The position numbers and the translations under genes were made by a program. 64,000 nucleotides of DNA, taken from assembly GCA_021234155.1 (NCBI GenBank), contig JAJEKV010000051.1, forward strand, positions 1,986,754 to 2,050,753, in the 5' to 3' direction. Below the pieces are notes generated by a model. The model was given only the letters and a program-made list of their open reading frames with translations, searched no databases and was not told where the DNA came from. Each line of letters begins with the position of its first letter. Position 1 is the first letter of the stretch. The DNA comes from Isoetes taiwanensis (lineage: Eukaryota; Streptophyta; Lycopodiopsida; Isoetales; Isoetaceae). This document shows, piece after piece, positions 12,364 to 23,359 of the stretch.

Positions 12364-12823
12364 ATAATAACCAACACATAACTACCATTGACATTAATAA
12401 ATATAACCATTGGAACCAACACATTTAAATTAAAATCCCCCTTAAACCCCCTTTTGGTTTGGGTGCATATTCACACCTGGGGTGACGTAGAGGGCAAATG
12501 AGCCCTCATAATTGTATTTTGCACGCATTTAAATCAACACCATATAGTATTCCTGTTGAAATCTTATAGTATTTTGCGAATCTTGTTATACAGTATAGCA
12601 AATCTTGTACTTGCATACCCCACAAATGAGGAACTTTACGTACGGTGTAGATTAAGGAATATGGGGCGAATATGCCAATCCGACAGCTCTCGATGCCCGG
12701 AGTCACCCCCCGTGTGAATATGCACCCAAACCAAAGGGGGTTTAAGGGGGATTTTAATTTAAATGTGTTGGTTCCAATGGTTATATTTATTAATGTCAAT
12801 GGTAGTTATGTGTTGGTTATTAT
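12364..12823. mobile_element. 460-bp long-inverted-repeat (foldback/MITE-like) element
   Basis: The outer arms are near-perfect inverted copies of about 120 bp (12364-12486 and about 12700-12823). They begin ATAATAACCAACACATAACT and pass through a CCCCCTTAAACCCCC block to a GTGTGAATATGCACCC block. The spacer is about 210 bp. There is no coding capacity. The arms are long relative to the element, as in foldback or Mutator-type MITEs. No convincing target duplication was seen. Confidence 0.8.
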
Positions 12824-13280
12824 GTGTTGGTATACGTATGTTCTCAACATCATGCATTTATATCAACCTGCATGAGAAACATGCATGGATAATATAGACG
12901 TTATATCTTTTGCGATGATGCACCTCATGTAGTTGTTTTTCCAGGTATAGATGCTAGGTTGCATCTTTTCGCTGCAATCTTGCTTTGAAGCTCTTAGTTG
13001 GTAGTTGGTTCCATTGCTTAAATATGCTCTAGCCATGTCGAAGAATTAGACTTTAACCGACATGACGACATGACTCCACTTAGCCTTAAAAGGTCAAATT
13101 TTGCTCCTAGCAAAAATTGTATGAGAAATATTCTAGCCATTTTTTTTCTTTGTAGTATTATGTATTCATTTGCAAATAAGCATACAAAAAATGTTAGAAG
13201 ACTTGTACTTGGTTTAGAAGACAAAACCTTGCTAAATCTTCTGGTGTGCCTTTTGCGAGTTTTTTATTTTATTTTTTAAT

Positions 13281-14390
13281 AATAGCCTATTCAATTGCTT
13301 TAGAGGTATAGTCTATGATCTCATGGATAGTGATTTATACATCCATATCAAATCCCCGTGAAACCCCCTGTTATTGTCCTACATATTCATTTCAGCAAAA
13401 ATTGACCTGAGAAATTTCGCCTCCTAATCCAGTTGTATTCCTTTATTTTCTTGGAATGTAGCCTTGCACCCATATTTGCTCGATTGTAAATTTTCGACCA
13501 ATTGACCTTACTCTTCTTCCCAGTACCCCTTATTAAGGGCAGATGAAGATAGTAACTGAATATACAAAAATGCAAAGTAAATCTGCCCAGATTAAGTCAT
13601 GCTGACTGGTTTGTGGCGAGGAGTTTATTTTGAATGTCTATGATAGAATGACTGCATGGCAAACCTATAGACTTTGAGAGCAACTTCTAAAAGATGCCTC
13701 CTGATTATTTTGCTATATATTCTAAACGAGGTGCACCTTGGACTAGCACAGTCATTGGATTCATCGATCCTACGACCCAGATCATATGTTGGGGCCTCTG
13801 GGCACCTCCCGTTTCACTTATAATCATTTATGATTGGAGGCGTCTATGATTTTGAAATATAGAATACGATTTCGCCTAAGGTTTTGAGAGATCATTTATG
13901 ATTGGAGGCGCCTATGATTTTAAAATATAGAATACGATTTCGCCTAAGGTTTTGAGGGAATATTGAACCCCTATATGGCTTTGCCTAAGATTTTAGAATA
14001 TGAAATATGGGGGTTCGAACCTCTCCCAAAATAACTCAATATCCTAATAATAACTCAATATCCTAATAAGACTACTTTAACCAATGTACCCAGTGAGATA
14101 ATGTGATTATTTTTTATCTTGAATCTATGTTTTTTTTATAACAACATATTCAACTGTTTTAAGGGATATATAGTCTATGGTTGCAGGAATTGTTATTTTT
14201 ACATCCATATCAAATCCCCTTAGAACCTCCCGTTATTTTGCTACATATTCTAAACGAGGTGCACCCTGGACTATCAATAACAACCTATTCAATTGTTTTA
14301 GGGATGTATAGTCTATGGTTTTAGAATTATTTTTACATCCATATCAAATCCCTCTGGAACCTCCTGTTATTTTGCTATATATTGATCAAG
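13281..14390 (+). repeat. Local cluster of three ~110-bp direct repeats (R3)
   Basis: Copies lie at about 13281-13390, 14141-14252 and 14276-14387. Each runs from ACAACCTATTCAATTGTTTT through TTTTTACATCCATATCAAAT to a CCTGTTATTTTGCTA end. A partial 3' piece with CTAAACGAGGTGCACC lies at about 13712-13760 and again at 14247. Its identity is unknown, and the arrangement suggests local duplication of a small element. Confidence 0.75.
13823..13958 (+). repeat. 68-bp tandem duplication
   Basis: Two adjacent units (13823-13890 and 13891-13958) differ at only a few bases. Each contains ATTGGAGGCG and ATTTCGCCTAAGGTTTTGAG. There are only two units, so it is not an array. Confidence 0.9.
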
Positions 14391-15721
14391 CATGAAAGGT
14401 CATATACAATTCTATGTTCCATATATAACTCGGCAAATTTTAGTACACCAATTTGGCCGGAGAAATTAAAGAGTGGATCTGCCTGGAAATTATTTTTATA
14501 AAGCTACTACATTTCCAAGAAAATAATACGGTAGGAGGCCACAACAATGCAGCCATATCTTTTGATGTAACTAATATCTGTTCACAAATGAGTCCATAGT
14601 TAGTCTAAGACAAGACAAGGCTAGATGTTTCCATACTGAGAACAAGAGGAATTTACAGATTAAAACATGTCTAACATTGGAGGATCCCTAAAGGTATGAG
14701 CTTGCACAGAACTGAAAATCTTGGCAGCACACTAGAATAAAAGTAGTTAACATCTAACTGCAGAAACATGTATGGTTTGATAGGTCCATAAGGTGATGCT
14801 TTTTCAATAGCATTAAAGCTTAGTCTGCAGACTCTCAAATCAGGGAGGTCAGCTTCAAGGCTAGGAATATAAAGTGTTCATGATGGTTGCCTTGCACTGA
14901 TATGAGATTGTCAGTGCTGACCGATAATTTGAATTTCATATGCCATTATTTTATACGAATTCCTTGAGATAATTGGCATCTTCTGTCAGTACTGTATATT
15001 CTGCATATATCTCCCTATTTTGCAATACTGCAAATGCTTCTTTGGATACTTGATCCAATAACAATCATTCCATTTTGGTATGCTAGCTCACTGGGGGCTC
15101 TAGAATCGCTTCTACAAATAAACAACTTCGAGTCTAAAGCATCTCATCTTCAAAATACTTTTAATTTTAAAAATGCTTTCTTTATTGCAGCAGACTGATC
15201 TTTCTTGACAGCTACGGAATGAACAAACATCAAATCATTCTTTAATGAACAAACATCAATTCATAGAGACAAAATACCGTGGTGGTGACCAAACACATTT
15301 GAGAGAAGTATAAGGATAATCACACAACACCTCAGGAGCAGAGAGATGAGCAATTTGACGTGCAACATCCCTTTATCTTTTCTATTTTATTTTATTTTAA
15401 TGCAGGTATATATTAGAAACTGTACACACAGATTGTTATGAATTGCTTGCAATAGGAAAACGATGAATTCAAACCTCAAACTGCATATGAATATAATAGC
15501 ATCATTGGAATCACTCATATGGAGTTTGGATGGCTATCTTACAGAAATTGATCCAGACCCCAATCTCAAGGTCGATAATTTCGTCGTCCTTGCTAAATTT
15601 CTAGATCATGTGCTCATGAAGATGATGGCGTATACAAAGCAACCAACATCTGCTTAGTTGTTGAAGTTTTTAACCATAATGAGTCATTCTAACATAAATG
15701 AATATATACTTAGGTCTTGTT
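14391..15721. other. Intergenic, nothing recognised
   Basis: AT-rich. A 64-codon frame at 15463-15657 is open but has no recognisable domain and no supporting context, so I do not call it a gene. Confidence 0.45.
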
Positions 15722-15787
15722 AAGAAAGAAAGAAAGAAAGAATGATTTCTATCGTCCACTAAGACCAATCGACCTATGGGACCTAAT
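15722..15787 (-). mobile_element. LINE 3'-tail remnant (C) ending in (TTTC)n
   Basis: Read on the minus strand this is GGTCCCATAGGTCGATTGGT, then a TAGTGGACGATAGAAA-like block, then (TTTC)n. It matches the 3' ends of the LINE copies at 28336-28400 and 42030-42091. Only the terminal ~50 bp are recognisable, so it is either a severely 5'-truncated insertion or a SINE borrowing the LINE tail. Confidence 0.75.
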
Positions 15788-16956
15788 TTAAAGATATATG
15801 TGATAAGCCTTTGCAAATTCCTTGATGTACAAAAAGTATTGGAAGAAGGATGCCAATATGCAGCCCAAATGAGAGACTTCCAATTGAAGTTGTAATTTGC
15901 CACATTTTAAGCAGGCTTTGAAGCATTTGGATGTTCTCCAATGGTCATATTAGTACTAGGATACTATCACTGGAGTTCAACAGAAAAAATAGCTTCTCAA
16001 AAGATAAAATAAAATAGCTAATTTCAAAAAATATTAACAAATGGTGGAACATACCTTTTGATTGGCTATATTGATGTGCATTTTGCACCTTCTCACTTCT
16101 CAATCCATAAGAATTGGTAGTCCTACTCCACTTTGTCATCTTCGTCTTGTGCTCCAACTAGCAATATAGCCATTTGCACTTCTGAGAAAATCTTATCAAA
16201 TGAAGACATGTTTGACTCTAGAGTACATGTCCATCTTTTTTGAGTAGTGCCCTATCTGCCGGAGTCTCCAAGGCCATAGATTGTTGTACCTTTCGTCTTA
16301 GTAGACCTATTATTTTTGCGACTGAAACTACTTTAAAATTTCAAAAATCTTCGTTAAATACACTATAATATCATTGTTTGAACGGCCTTGCAAAAGGGAG
16401 CCAAACTCTCTCTCAACTAATGGCCTCTGAACATCTTCACCAAAAATACTATGGAGGCCAGAACAATGTGCCAAGAAAGGTTTGATCGACTATTAAAGGC
16501 TGCTTCACCTCACGTTGTTCAGATATTAGGCCATACCATAGAAAGAGTACTTGTACTAGAGCTCACGGAGGATCTGACAAAAATAATAGAGAGAACAACT
16601 TTGCCCCTGATACTAGCACTTGAGGCTATGCTACAAAAGCAATGGGGCACTTCCACTTTCTGAACCTGATACACAGGGACTTGAAACCTCAGACTCAAGA
16701 CTATTGAAAATAGTGACCTTGCCCTCTCAAGGAATATGTGGCCTGCAATTTTAAGGGCACATACAAAGCCTGCACACATGGAAAAGTGAGACATATTTTA
16801 TACCTTGATTTCACAAGACACTGATGATACTAATATACAGAACATGATTCAAATTAGGCAAAGTTGGAGCATGAGTGATTTAAGACCAGTAAGCCTAAGG
16901 TTAAAGACTTGAGGCATGAGGTACACATGGCATAAATACATGAGAATATAATAGAA
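15788..16956. other. Intergenic, nothing recognised
   Basis: A 70-codon frame at 16451-16663 is open but unrecognised. No other structure was seen. Confidence 0.4.
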
Positions 16957-17073
16957 TTTTTTTTTTTTAACATCCATGAAGACCAATAGGCGTAGGACCC
17001 ATACAACGGGCTAGGACAGCCATCCAGGATTAAAAGAGCTCTGCCAAAAAAAAAAAAAAAAAAAAAAAAAAAA
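16957..17073 (-). mobile_element. Short retroelement remnant (D) sharing the LINE 3' tail, next to A28 tract
   Basis: On the minus strand the unit starts after a 28-nt homopolymer (A on plus, 17046-17073). It runs about 70 bp (GGCAGAGCTC ... GTCCTAGCCC), then TGGGTCCTACGCCTATTGGT and an ATGGATGTTAAAA block. This is a diverged version of the tail seen in copies A-C. A ~110-bp unit ending in a LINE tail looks SINE-like, but no tRNA-derived head was seen. Confidence 0.55.
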
Positions 17074-17099
17074 GCAAATAGGCGCAACAGGAGGCTTGG

Positions 17100-17235
17100 G
17101 CAGTTTTAAACATTGGATGTAGTTTGCATCTTGGGCAGCTAGGCATTGGATGTTGTAGTTTTGCATCTTGGATAGTTTTAGACATTTGATGTAGTTTTGC
17201 ATTTGAATAGGATGTAGTTTGCATTTGAATAGGTT
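17100..17235 (-). repeat. Degenerate minisatellite
   Basis: Four to five imperfect units contain GATGTAGTTTTGCAT followed by CTTGG/TTGAATAG. Unit lengths are irregular, about 25-50 bp. Confidence 0.65.
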
Positions 17236-20200
17236 AAATTGTTAGACAAATTTTGAAGAGCCAAAGTAGGCCACTATATCTTAAGGTTGGATTAAACCCA
17301 TTAACACATAATGTCGTTGACTATCCTCTATCTAGCAACTTTTGCATCACACGACCATAACTAACCAGCATATAGTCCGATATTCATCATATAAGATAAA
17401 ATACTTTTTTTGATTGGCAAGGATGAACTATTTGATTGCAAAATTATTTACAATAAATACTGGAATACCGTCCTGGTTCAATTCGATTATACTATTTTGC
17501 AGGTGGAATACCCATGTGAATGGTAAAACGTATTTTTATCTCCAACGGGCGAAGGTCTGGCATATGTACTGCCACGTCTATAATGTTGTTTTCAGGGATG
17601 TTGCAAAAAAGGTTTTATAAGGTATAATAATGTTAAACTTGCTATTTGAGGCCTTGTTTTTCCCGCATGGTGTATTTTTAGGGTAAAATTACACTACGGG
17701 ACGCCGAGGAAGTGTTTTTTCTGTCTTGGTTAGGGGTTGTTGAGGCCCAGAATTCAAGTTTGAAGGGCACCTCCTAATTTTCCAATGACAGGCACTTTTT
17801 TTGTCTTTCATATGACAGAATGTTGATCAATTTGAACCTTTCAATTGAGATACAAAAATTTCAATAGATGGAAGACCATTTTTTCAACTATAAACGTAGA
17901 ACAAAAAGATAAGTTACATAGTAGTAACTATTAATATAAACATACAGTTAAAAAGTTAAGAGTAGTGGATATGGGGCTCTAGTTAATGTCCATTGGAATG
18001 CCTACTCTTCAGTTTACTTTGGAATTTGGGATTTACTCTGAGGAATAGATGGCATGCAGTTCCGACCACTGCTTGGATTAACAGAGACTAATTGGCTAAT
18101 TTGGATTCGAAAGAGGAGCCTTTTGAAGAAGGGGGCCGTTTGGCATTTTCATGCAAATTTGTATTCGGCCATAAATCACCATAACCTAGGTGATATTTTA
18201 TCATAGGTAAGAGATGTTTCAAATTTTTATCTACTTCTACGAGCATCATGCTCACCGGTAGATGTTTCTGCAATCTCTATATTTGCTCTTTCTATTCTAC
18301 TATGATTCATATCTGTAATTTTTTCTCACCCGCAGTTGTTTCTACAATCTCTATATTTGCTCCTTCTATTCTCAAATCGCTATGCTATGATTCATATCTC
18401 TAAATTTCTCTGAGACGAACCCTAAGTAGCATCTCTCACTTATATTGCAGGAAGAAAAGAGGTAATAAATGCTGAGGTATTGATGCATAAGTTGTGTATT
18501 AGTTATGAACTTGGGATTGACATGCCAAGAGCAATTAGATCTGATATACATAACTTCTAATAGATGTTCGTACATCCCCTTTTTTGCCACGGAACCCATG
18601 AATTTGTGAGCTTAGGTAGCTTAGATTGTGAATTAGATTCCTTCATAACAGGGATAAGGATGTAAATCTAGGAAGAGCATGATTTATTATAATGCTTATT
18701 ATATTAGCCCATCATGACTTTTTTGTAGACTTCATATATCGATTTTCATATATGCACAGAGTCAGTTCTTAATCAAGCATTGGAGATAGCTACCCTGTTG
18801 CTGGGCATCTTGCGAAATTTCTTTCTTTCTAAGGAAGATTTCGTTCTTATTCCATTTCACAATATCAGTGGTAAGTGAATGGCTTTTTCTTATTCATATA
18901 TTTCTGATAGCAAAAATCGTTTTTATATGAGGTTTTCTTCTATTCCAGGCCACTAAATCGCAACAGTAGACAAACACGAAATTGCATGAGGCAACTTCTG
19001 AATGAGCCACCAGCATCTTCCTCAAATTTTTGCCAAATTTGTCAGGTTTGAGTCTTTTCTTTTCATTAGGTGAAGTTGTTTTGCCTGCTCAATTTTTGGT
19101 TTGCTCATGATTTTCGAGAAGTGTCTACTGCTTGGTTCACTATATACGCATGCTTACATAATCATACACAAACATACAATAGAGAATACCATGCCTCACA
19201 TATCGATCTTTTTCCTTGCTAGAGCTAAATAAGATGCCGTTCATCACCGCCAGTCTTAAAAGGAATATCGCTGGATGCCAATGCAATATTATCCGCTTGA
19301 CAAATTAGTATTGATTCCGGATGATGTTTTTTCGATCTAATAAAGCCGGTAATTTCAAGAACGTATTCTCAGATTCATGTGACATTGCATAAGATCAATG
19401 ACTGTCAAATTTTCTGTGGAAGCTTTGCAAGCTATCCAAATAGCCTGATTGCAGAAAACATCATAAGCCAATAAAGGAGGACATAATATAGGACTTATTG
19501 CAGACATGTTGTCCAATTACGCACTAGCCCATGGTAGTCCATGGTATAATGCTGGATTTTACTATGTTCTTATGTTTGTCTTTTGAATCAAGTATCTCTC
19601 TTAAAAACATACCTCTATGTGGCATCAGAAGTATGCATCCTAAGATGGCGCCAATGCTAACACATTTTTGGCTTTAAACAGAAGCCACTACAAATAATGC
19701 AAGTGCAAGTGCGACGTACGACGTTATTTCCATAGAGTTAGGGAGATGTCCTTTAAGCATGTAGTTGCTGTGGCATCAAGGATAAAACGAGTATATCAAT
19801 TTTTGTAGAAAGTCTGCCCTTAAAGTCACAACACATGCTATGCAAGCATTGTCGAGGTTCTCTTGGAACATTATGATCAAAGCCTAATTGTTCTTAGAAA
19901 ATTGTTTTTTGGTCGGGATATATGTTTGTGCATGATGCATGATGCTTGTAGATACGAATATGTGTGGATAGACAAAAGCGATGTTGCATTCTGCTTTTCT
20001 TATTGTGATTGTTGACCAATTGTCTTCTCCATTTTGCAGTTACTGAAGAACAACACTATTGGCCTTGAAACTAAAGAAGTGAAAAAGCTTGCAACTACTG
20101 TGATTGCTTTGTGACTTTTCTTGCATCAAAGAGTTATGCTTGGGCTGTGTATTTGTTAAGTTGAACAAGATCAAGGTAAGTTCCTCGTGCACTTGATCTA

Positions 20201-20479
20201 CTAAGCCATTGATCAACAATAGATATCCAGCCTCGATTGTCTTTACCTAAAATGGGTAACCATTTGTATTTATCCAAACAAATACTTCAAACACATAAAT
20301 AGAAACTAAGCCGATCACTTTTGTAAACCGCATTTATATCTCAATTGTCTCTGCAAAGGATAATCAATATTGCTTGGTAAAACCGGTTATCACGTAATAA
20401 TTCTATGCAGCAAGTAAAGAAAAGTTTAAGAGTGCACTCTCCGTGTCCACTTCTATCTTGGGCAAGGTCAAGCTATCCA
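17236..20479. other. Intergenic; one short tandem duplication
   Basis: At about 18265-18400 a ~74-bp unit with CAATCTCTATATTTGCTC and CTATGATTCATATCT is duplicated. The rest is AT-rich without recognised genes. Confidence 0.5.
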
Positions 20480-20960
20480 TGATATTGAAATTGCAGTGGC
20501 ACCAAATTGCTTACGAATCAAAACTTCGACTTCGCCCTCCAAGAGAGATAGAAACTGCATGTATGGTTCAAGAAATTATTTCTAGCTCCAAACATGATGA
20601 AGCAATTTATGTTAAGACCTTTTTTCCGAAGAGCATCCCTTAACAATACCATGAGTACTGTGTTTGAAAGAAAATTTGCTTCTGATTGCATTGAGGATCA
20701 TGATCTACAGAATATAGCTAGAGAAGGATTTGAGCTTTTGCTTGCCTTCAATTGGGCTGGCCATGTTTCCTTTTTGCAATCTGTTGATCCTCATAATATT
20801 CATGGTCGATGCCAAGTTTGGGTTCCAAAAGTCACGTTCTTTGTGCAGAAAATCATTGATGAACATCGTGCCAGATCCAAGTCTGATGCACACTGGACGT
20901 AGTCGCTTAAAGGAAATGAGAATCTACAAGATGCTGACATGGTTGTTGTGATTTGGGTAA
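20480..20960 (+). pseudogene. Cytochrome P450 CYP78A fragment
   Basis: CYP78A enzymes are plant P450s controlling organ size, acting in the ER membrane. The fragment covers the middle of the protein: PREIETACMVQEII, then RRASLNNTMSTVFERKF, then AREGFELLLAFNWAGHVSFL, then VPKVTFFVQKIIDEHR, then SLKGNENLQDADMVVVIW up to a GT donor-like site. The AFNW..H...L and VP.V..FV..II.EHR signatures are those of CYP78A. A frameshift lies at about 20610-20625 (VKTFFPKS versus LRPFFRRAS) and a stop at about 20900. The membrane anchor, the I-helix exon and the heme-binding Cys region are not present nearby. Confidence 0.82.
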
Positions 20961-23359
20961 GTTTGTTTGTACTAAAATAATATTTTAGGGATAAAGGAAG
21001 AAATTCTGGTTGAAAACAAGAATCAAGCATCACGTATTGTAGCAATTTTAATTGATTGAGAAAACATGACTTTGAAGTATGATTTAAGCCACTTCACCCT
21101 CGGGGCACAGAGGGCAACCCTCCGTGCGCAGCACCTTGTTATTACATCCCCATTTTAATCTATAACGAGATATATAGCTTAGCTATGTATATTCACCAAT
21201 TAAATCACTGTTCACAACTTGAAGCTTGAAATCAGTTCAATTCATGGACATACTGCATATGTCTTTTTTTAAAGCACCCAAGTTGTTACAGCTGCCTTTA
21301 TAGTTATACAATGATAAAAGTCTCAGCTGCAAGCACAAATAGTTTCATACCTGAATATTGCTGAAAGAAAATACACATTCTTAATGATAGTAGACATGCT
21401 TGGTTTAAAACTAATACTAAAACATTGACACAAATAAATCACCTTAGGAGAGAGATTCTAAAATTTACCATAACCAAGCCTTGTGCATTTAATCTCCATC
21501 AGTTTTTATGCCTGATTAATGTATATAACTTAAGAAAGTCCAAGCTAGTTGACAGCCCCAAATTTGCGCACTTTCTAGTGATGTCTTGTTAAGCATGTGC
21601 GACATAAGGCATCCCATATAAGGTATCAAGCCACTGCTACAACAACCATGAATTACAAAGGAAAATAACATGCAGACTAGAGGAATTAAGATGTAACCAG
21701 ACCAAAGCTTAAAGAGCATGGTTCAGAGATTAACAAACAGAAGAATAGAGGGTTAAGCCAAGAGTTACAAGCAAACTAATTGTTCTTACTGTCATAACTA
21801 ATTCCCAGTGCTGGAACTTCAAATTCTACCATGACAGTGTACATATAGTACTGAGATAATATTCTGAATTTAAATAGTGACGACTACAGAATCATCATCT
21901 TAACATGCAAGATGTAGCTTTGTCTCATAGAGACTGCTTTCAAAACAAAGATTTTCAATGACGAGGATCTGCAAGCCACCAAAGAATGATTGAGAGGATG
22001 AACATATCTAATTTGCTATCAAGAAAATGAAAGCCCCAGATTCCCATGAAGTTCCTCTCCGGATGTAGCAAGCCTTAAGCTAACTCTGGAATTCAGGTCT
22101 AAGAATAGCAACCCAAAAACCAATACATTAAAATGCTCTTCTTTCGTTCTGCCATATGCATCTCGATTTGAGTTGATCATCTGGTTCACTCCGATTTCCG
22201 TCACCGCTTGATTATATTTACTTCCCTAAACAAAAGAGTTGCTTCCCTAACTAGGATCTTAAAACTTCTTTCCTTTTCTTGTTAGTCTTTGAGTAAACAT
22301 CTGCAATATTTCATATGAGCCTTGCCCGCTAATCATAAGCATCTCGTGTGCTGTGATATCATCTTTAGCATAAATTATATTATTATGTGCGTAAGCAGAG
22401 GCAAAGCTTGCGTTAGCTTTTCTATTATAAGAAATGACAATTTCCTCATTCACCAATTGTCTTAGAGCTGTCATAAACTACAAGATAGCTTTTTTCCAGC
22501 ATAAAAAATAATAATTTCCCCTTTCACCAATTGTCTTGGAAGCTGCCATAAACTGTAAGACACAATGGAAAAATATATTCTAAATTGGCTGCAGTCTCAC
22601 AAAGAAACATATGATATTGAGATGGTAACAATACCAGTCTGTCAATGGAGAGAAAATCGAGGCTCAATTATTGGCTCAAGAACCATAAGCAAAACCTCCC
22701 GCATTACAATTACATAACTGAGTCCGAGGTGGGATCTTCTTCTTCTTGGGTTTTTCTGACCCCATGCTCCTTTGGCTTCTCTGGTTGTACAACATAAATC
22801 TCACCTATTCTACCCCACCTGTAATTTGAACTTACCAGGAATCTCTCAATGCCTCGAGCTGGATCAAAGTAAAAGTATCAACACGAACCTTGGAGGAAAC
22901 TAAATTCATGTTGCAGCAAACCATCTTGTAAGCTGTGATCCAAAGGTCAATATTTTCTAAATAGAAACTTAAATCCTTGTATACTGCATCTGGATTCTGG
23001 TAACTAGAAATCCACAGTTGTGTGCATGTGTTAACAGTTCAAAAATTGGCAGCAGACCCGATTGATCCAGGGTCGCAGAAACCGACCTTCTCCTTTGCCT
23101 GACATGCCATTCCCATTCCGAATGATCGGATTGAGCTGCATCCTGCTATGTTTTTAGCTTCAAGGAGTGCCAAGGCATGTCTGTTGAGGCTGAGGGGCAG
23201 GCTACGCCATGCTCTAAACAAATGCGTTAGGTACTCCCCCCCAAACCCCCCCGTGCCAACCACTGAGGGCGGGCATCGTTTGTGCTTTTAAACATCTTCC
23301 AATTCTTCATAGCACTTTAGTTCTTTAATCCCCATCCATACCATACAACTTCATGGCCG
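20961..23359. other. Intergenic with R2 copy b and a small duplication
   Basis: A ~35-bp TTTCACCAATTGTCTTGGAA-like unit is duplicated at about 22440-22480 and 22515-22560. Some minus-strand frames (22019-22204, 22259-22474) are open but carry no recognisable domain. Confidence 0.45.
21082..21141 (+). repeat. Dispersed repeat R2, copy b
   Basis: Same ~60-bp sequence as 10636-10696, with several substitutions and the same orientation. Confidence 0.75.

Noticed and set aside
13823-13958. Possible CRISPR-like or satellite array
   Set aside because: Only two adjacent units without spacers; a simple tandem duplication in a eukaryotic genome.
13990-14020. GGTTCGAACC resembling a tRNA T-loop / B box
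   Set aside because: No acceptor, D or anticodon stem can be formed from the upstream 60 bases, and it lies in repeat-derived sequence.
15463-16663. Small plus-strand frames at 15463-15657 and 16451-16663 as genes
   Set aside because: Plausible composition but no domain, splice context or homology that I recognise; not enough support.
22019-22474. Two minus-strand open frames as a replication or DNA-binding protein
   Set aside because: No diagnostic motif, and the duplicated TTTCACCAATTGTCTT unit suggests repeat-derived sequence.
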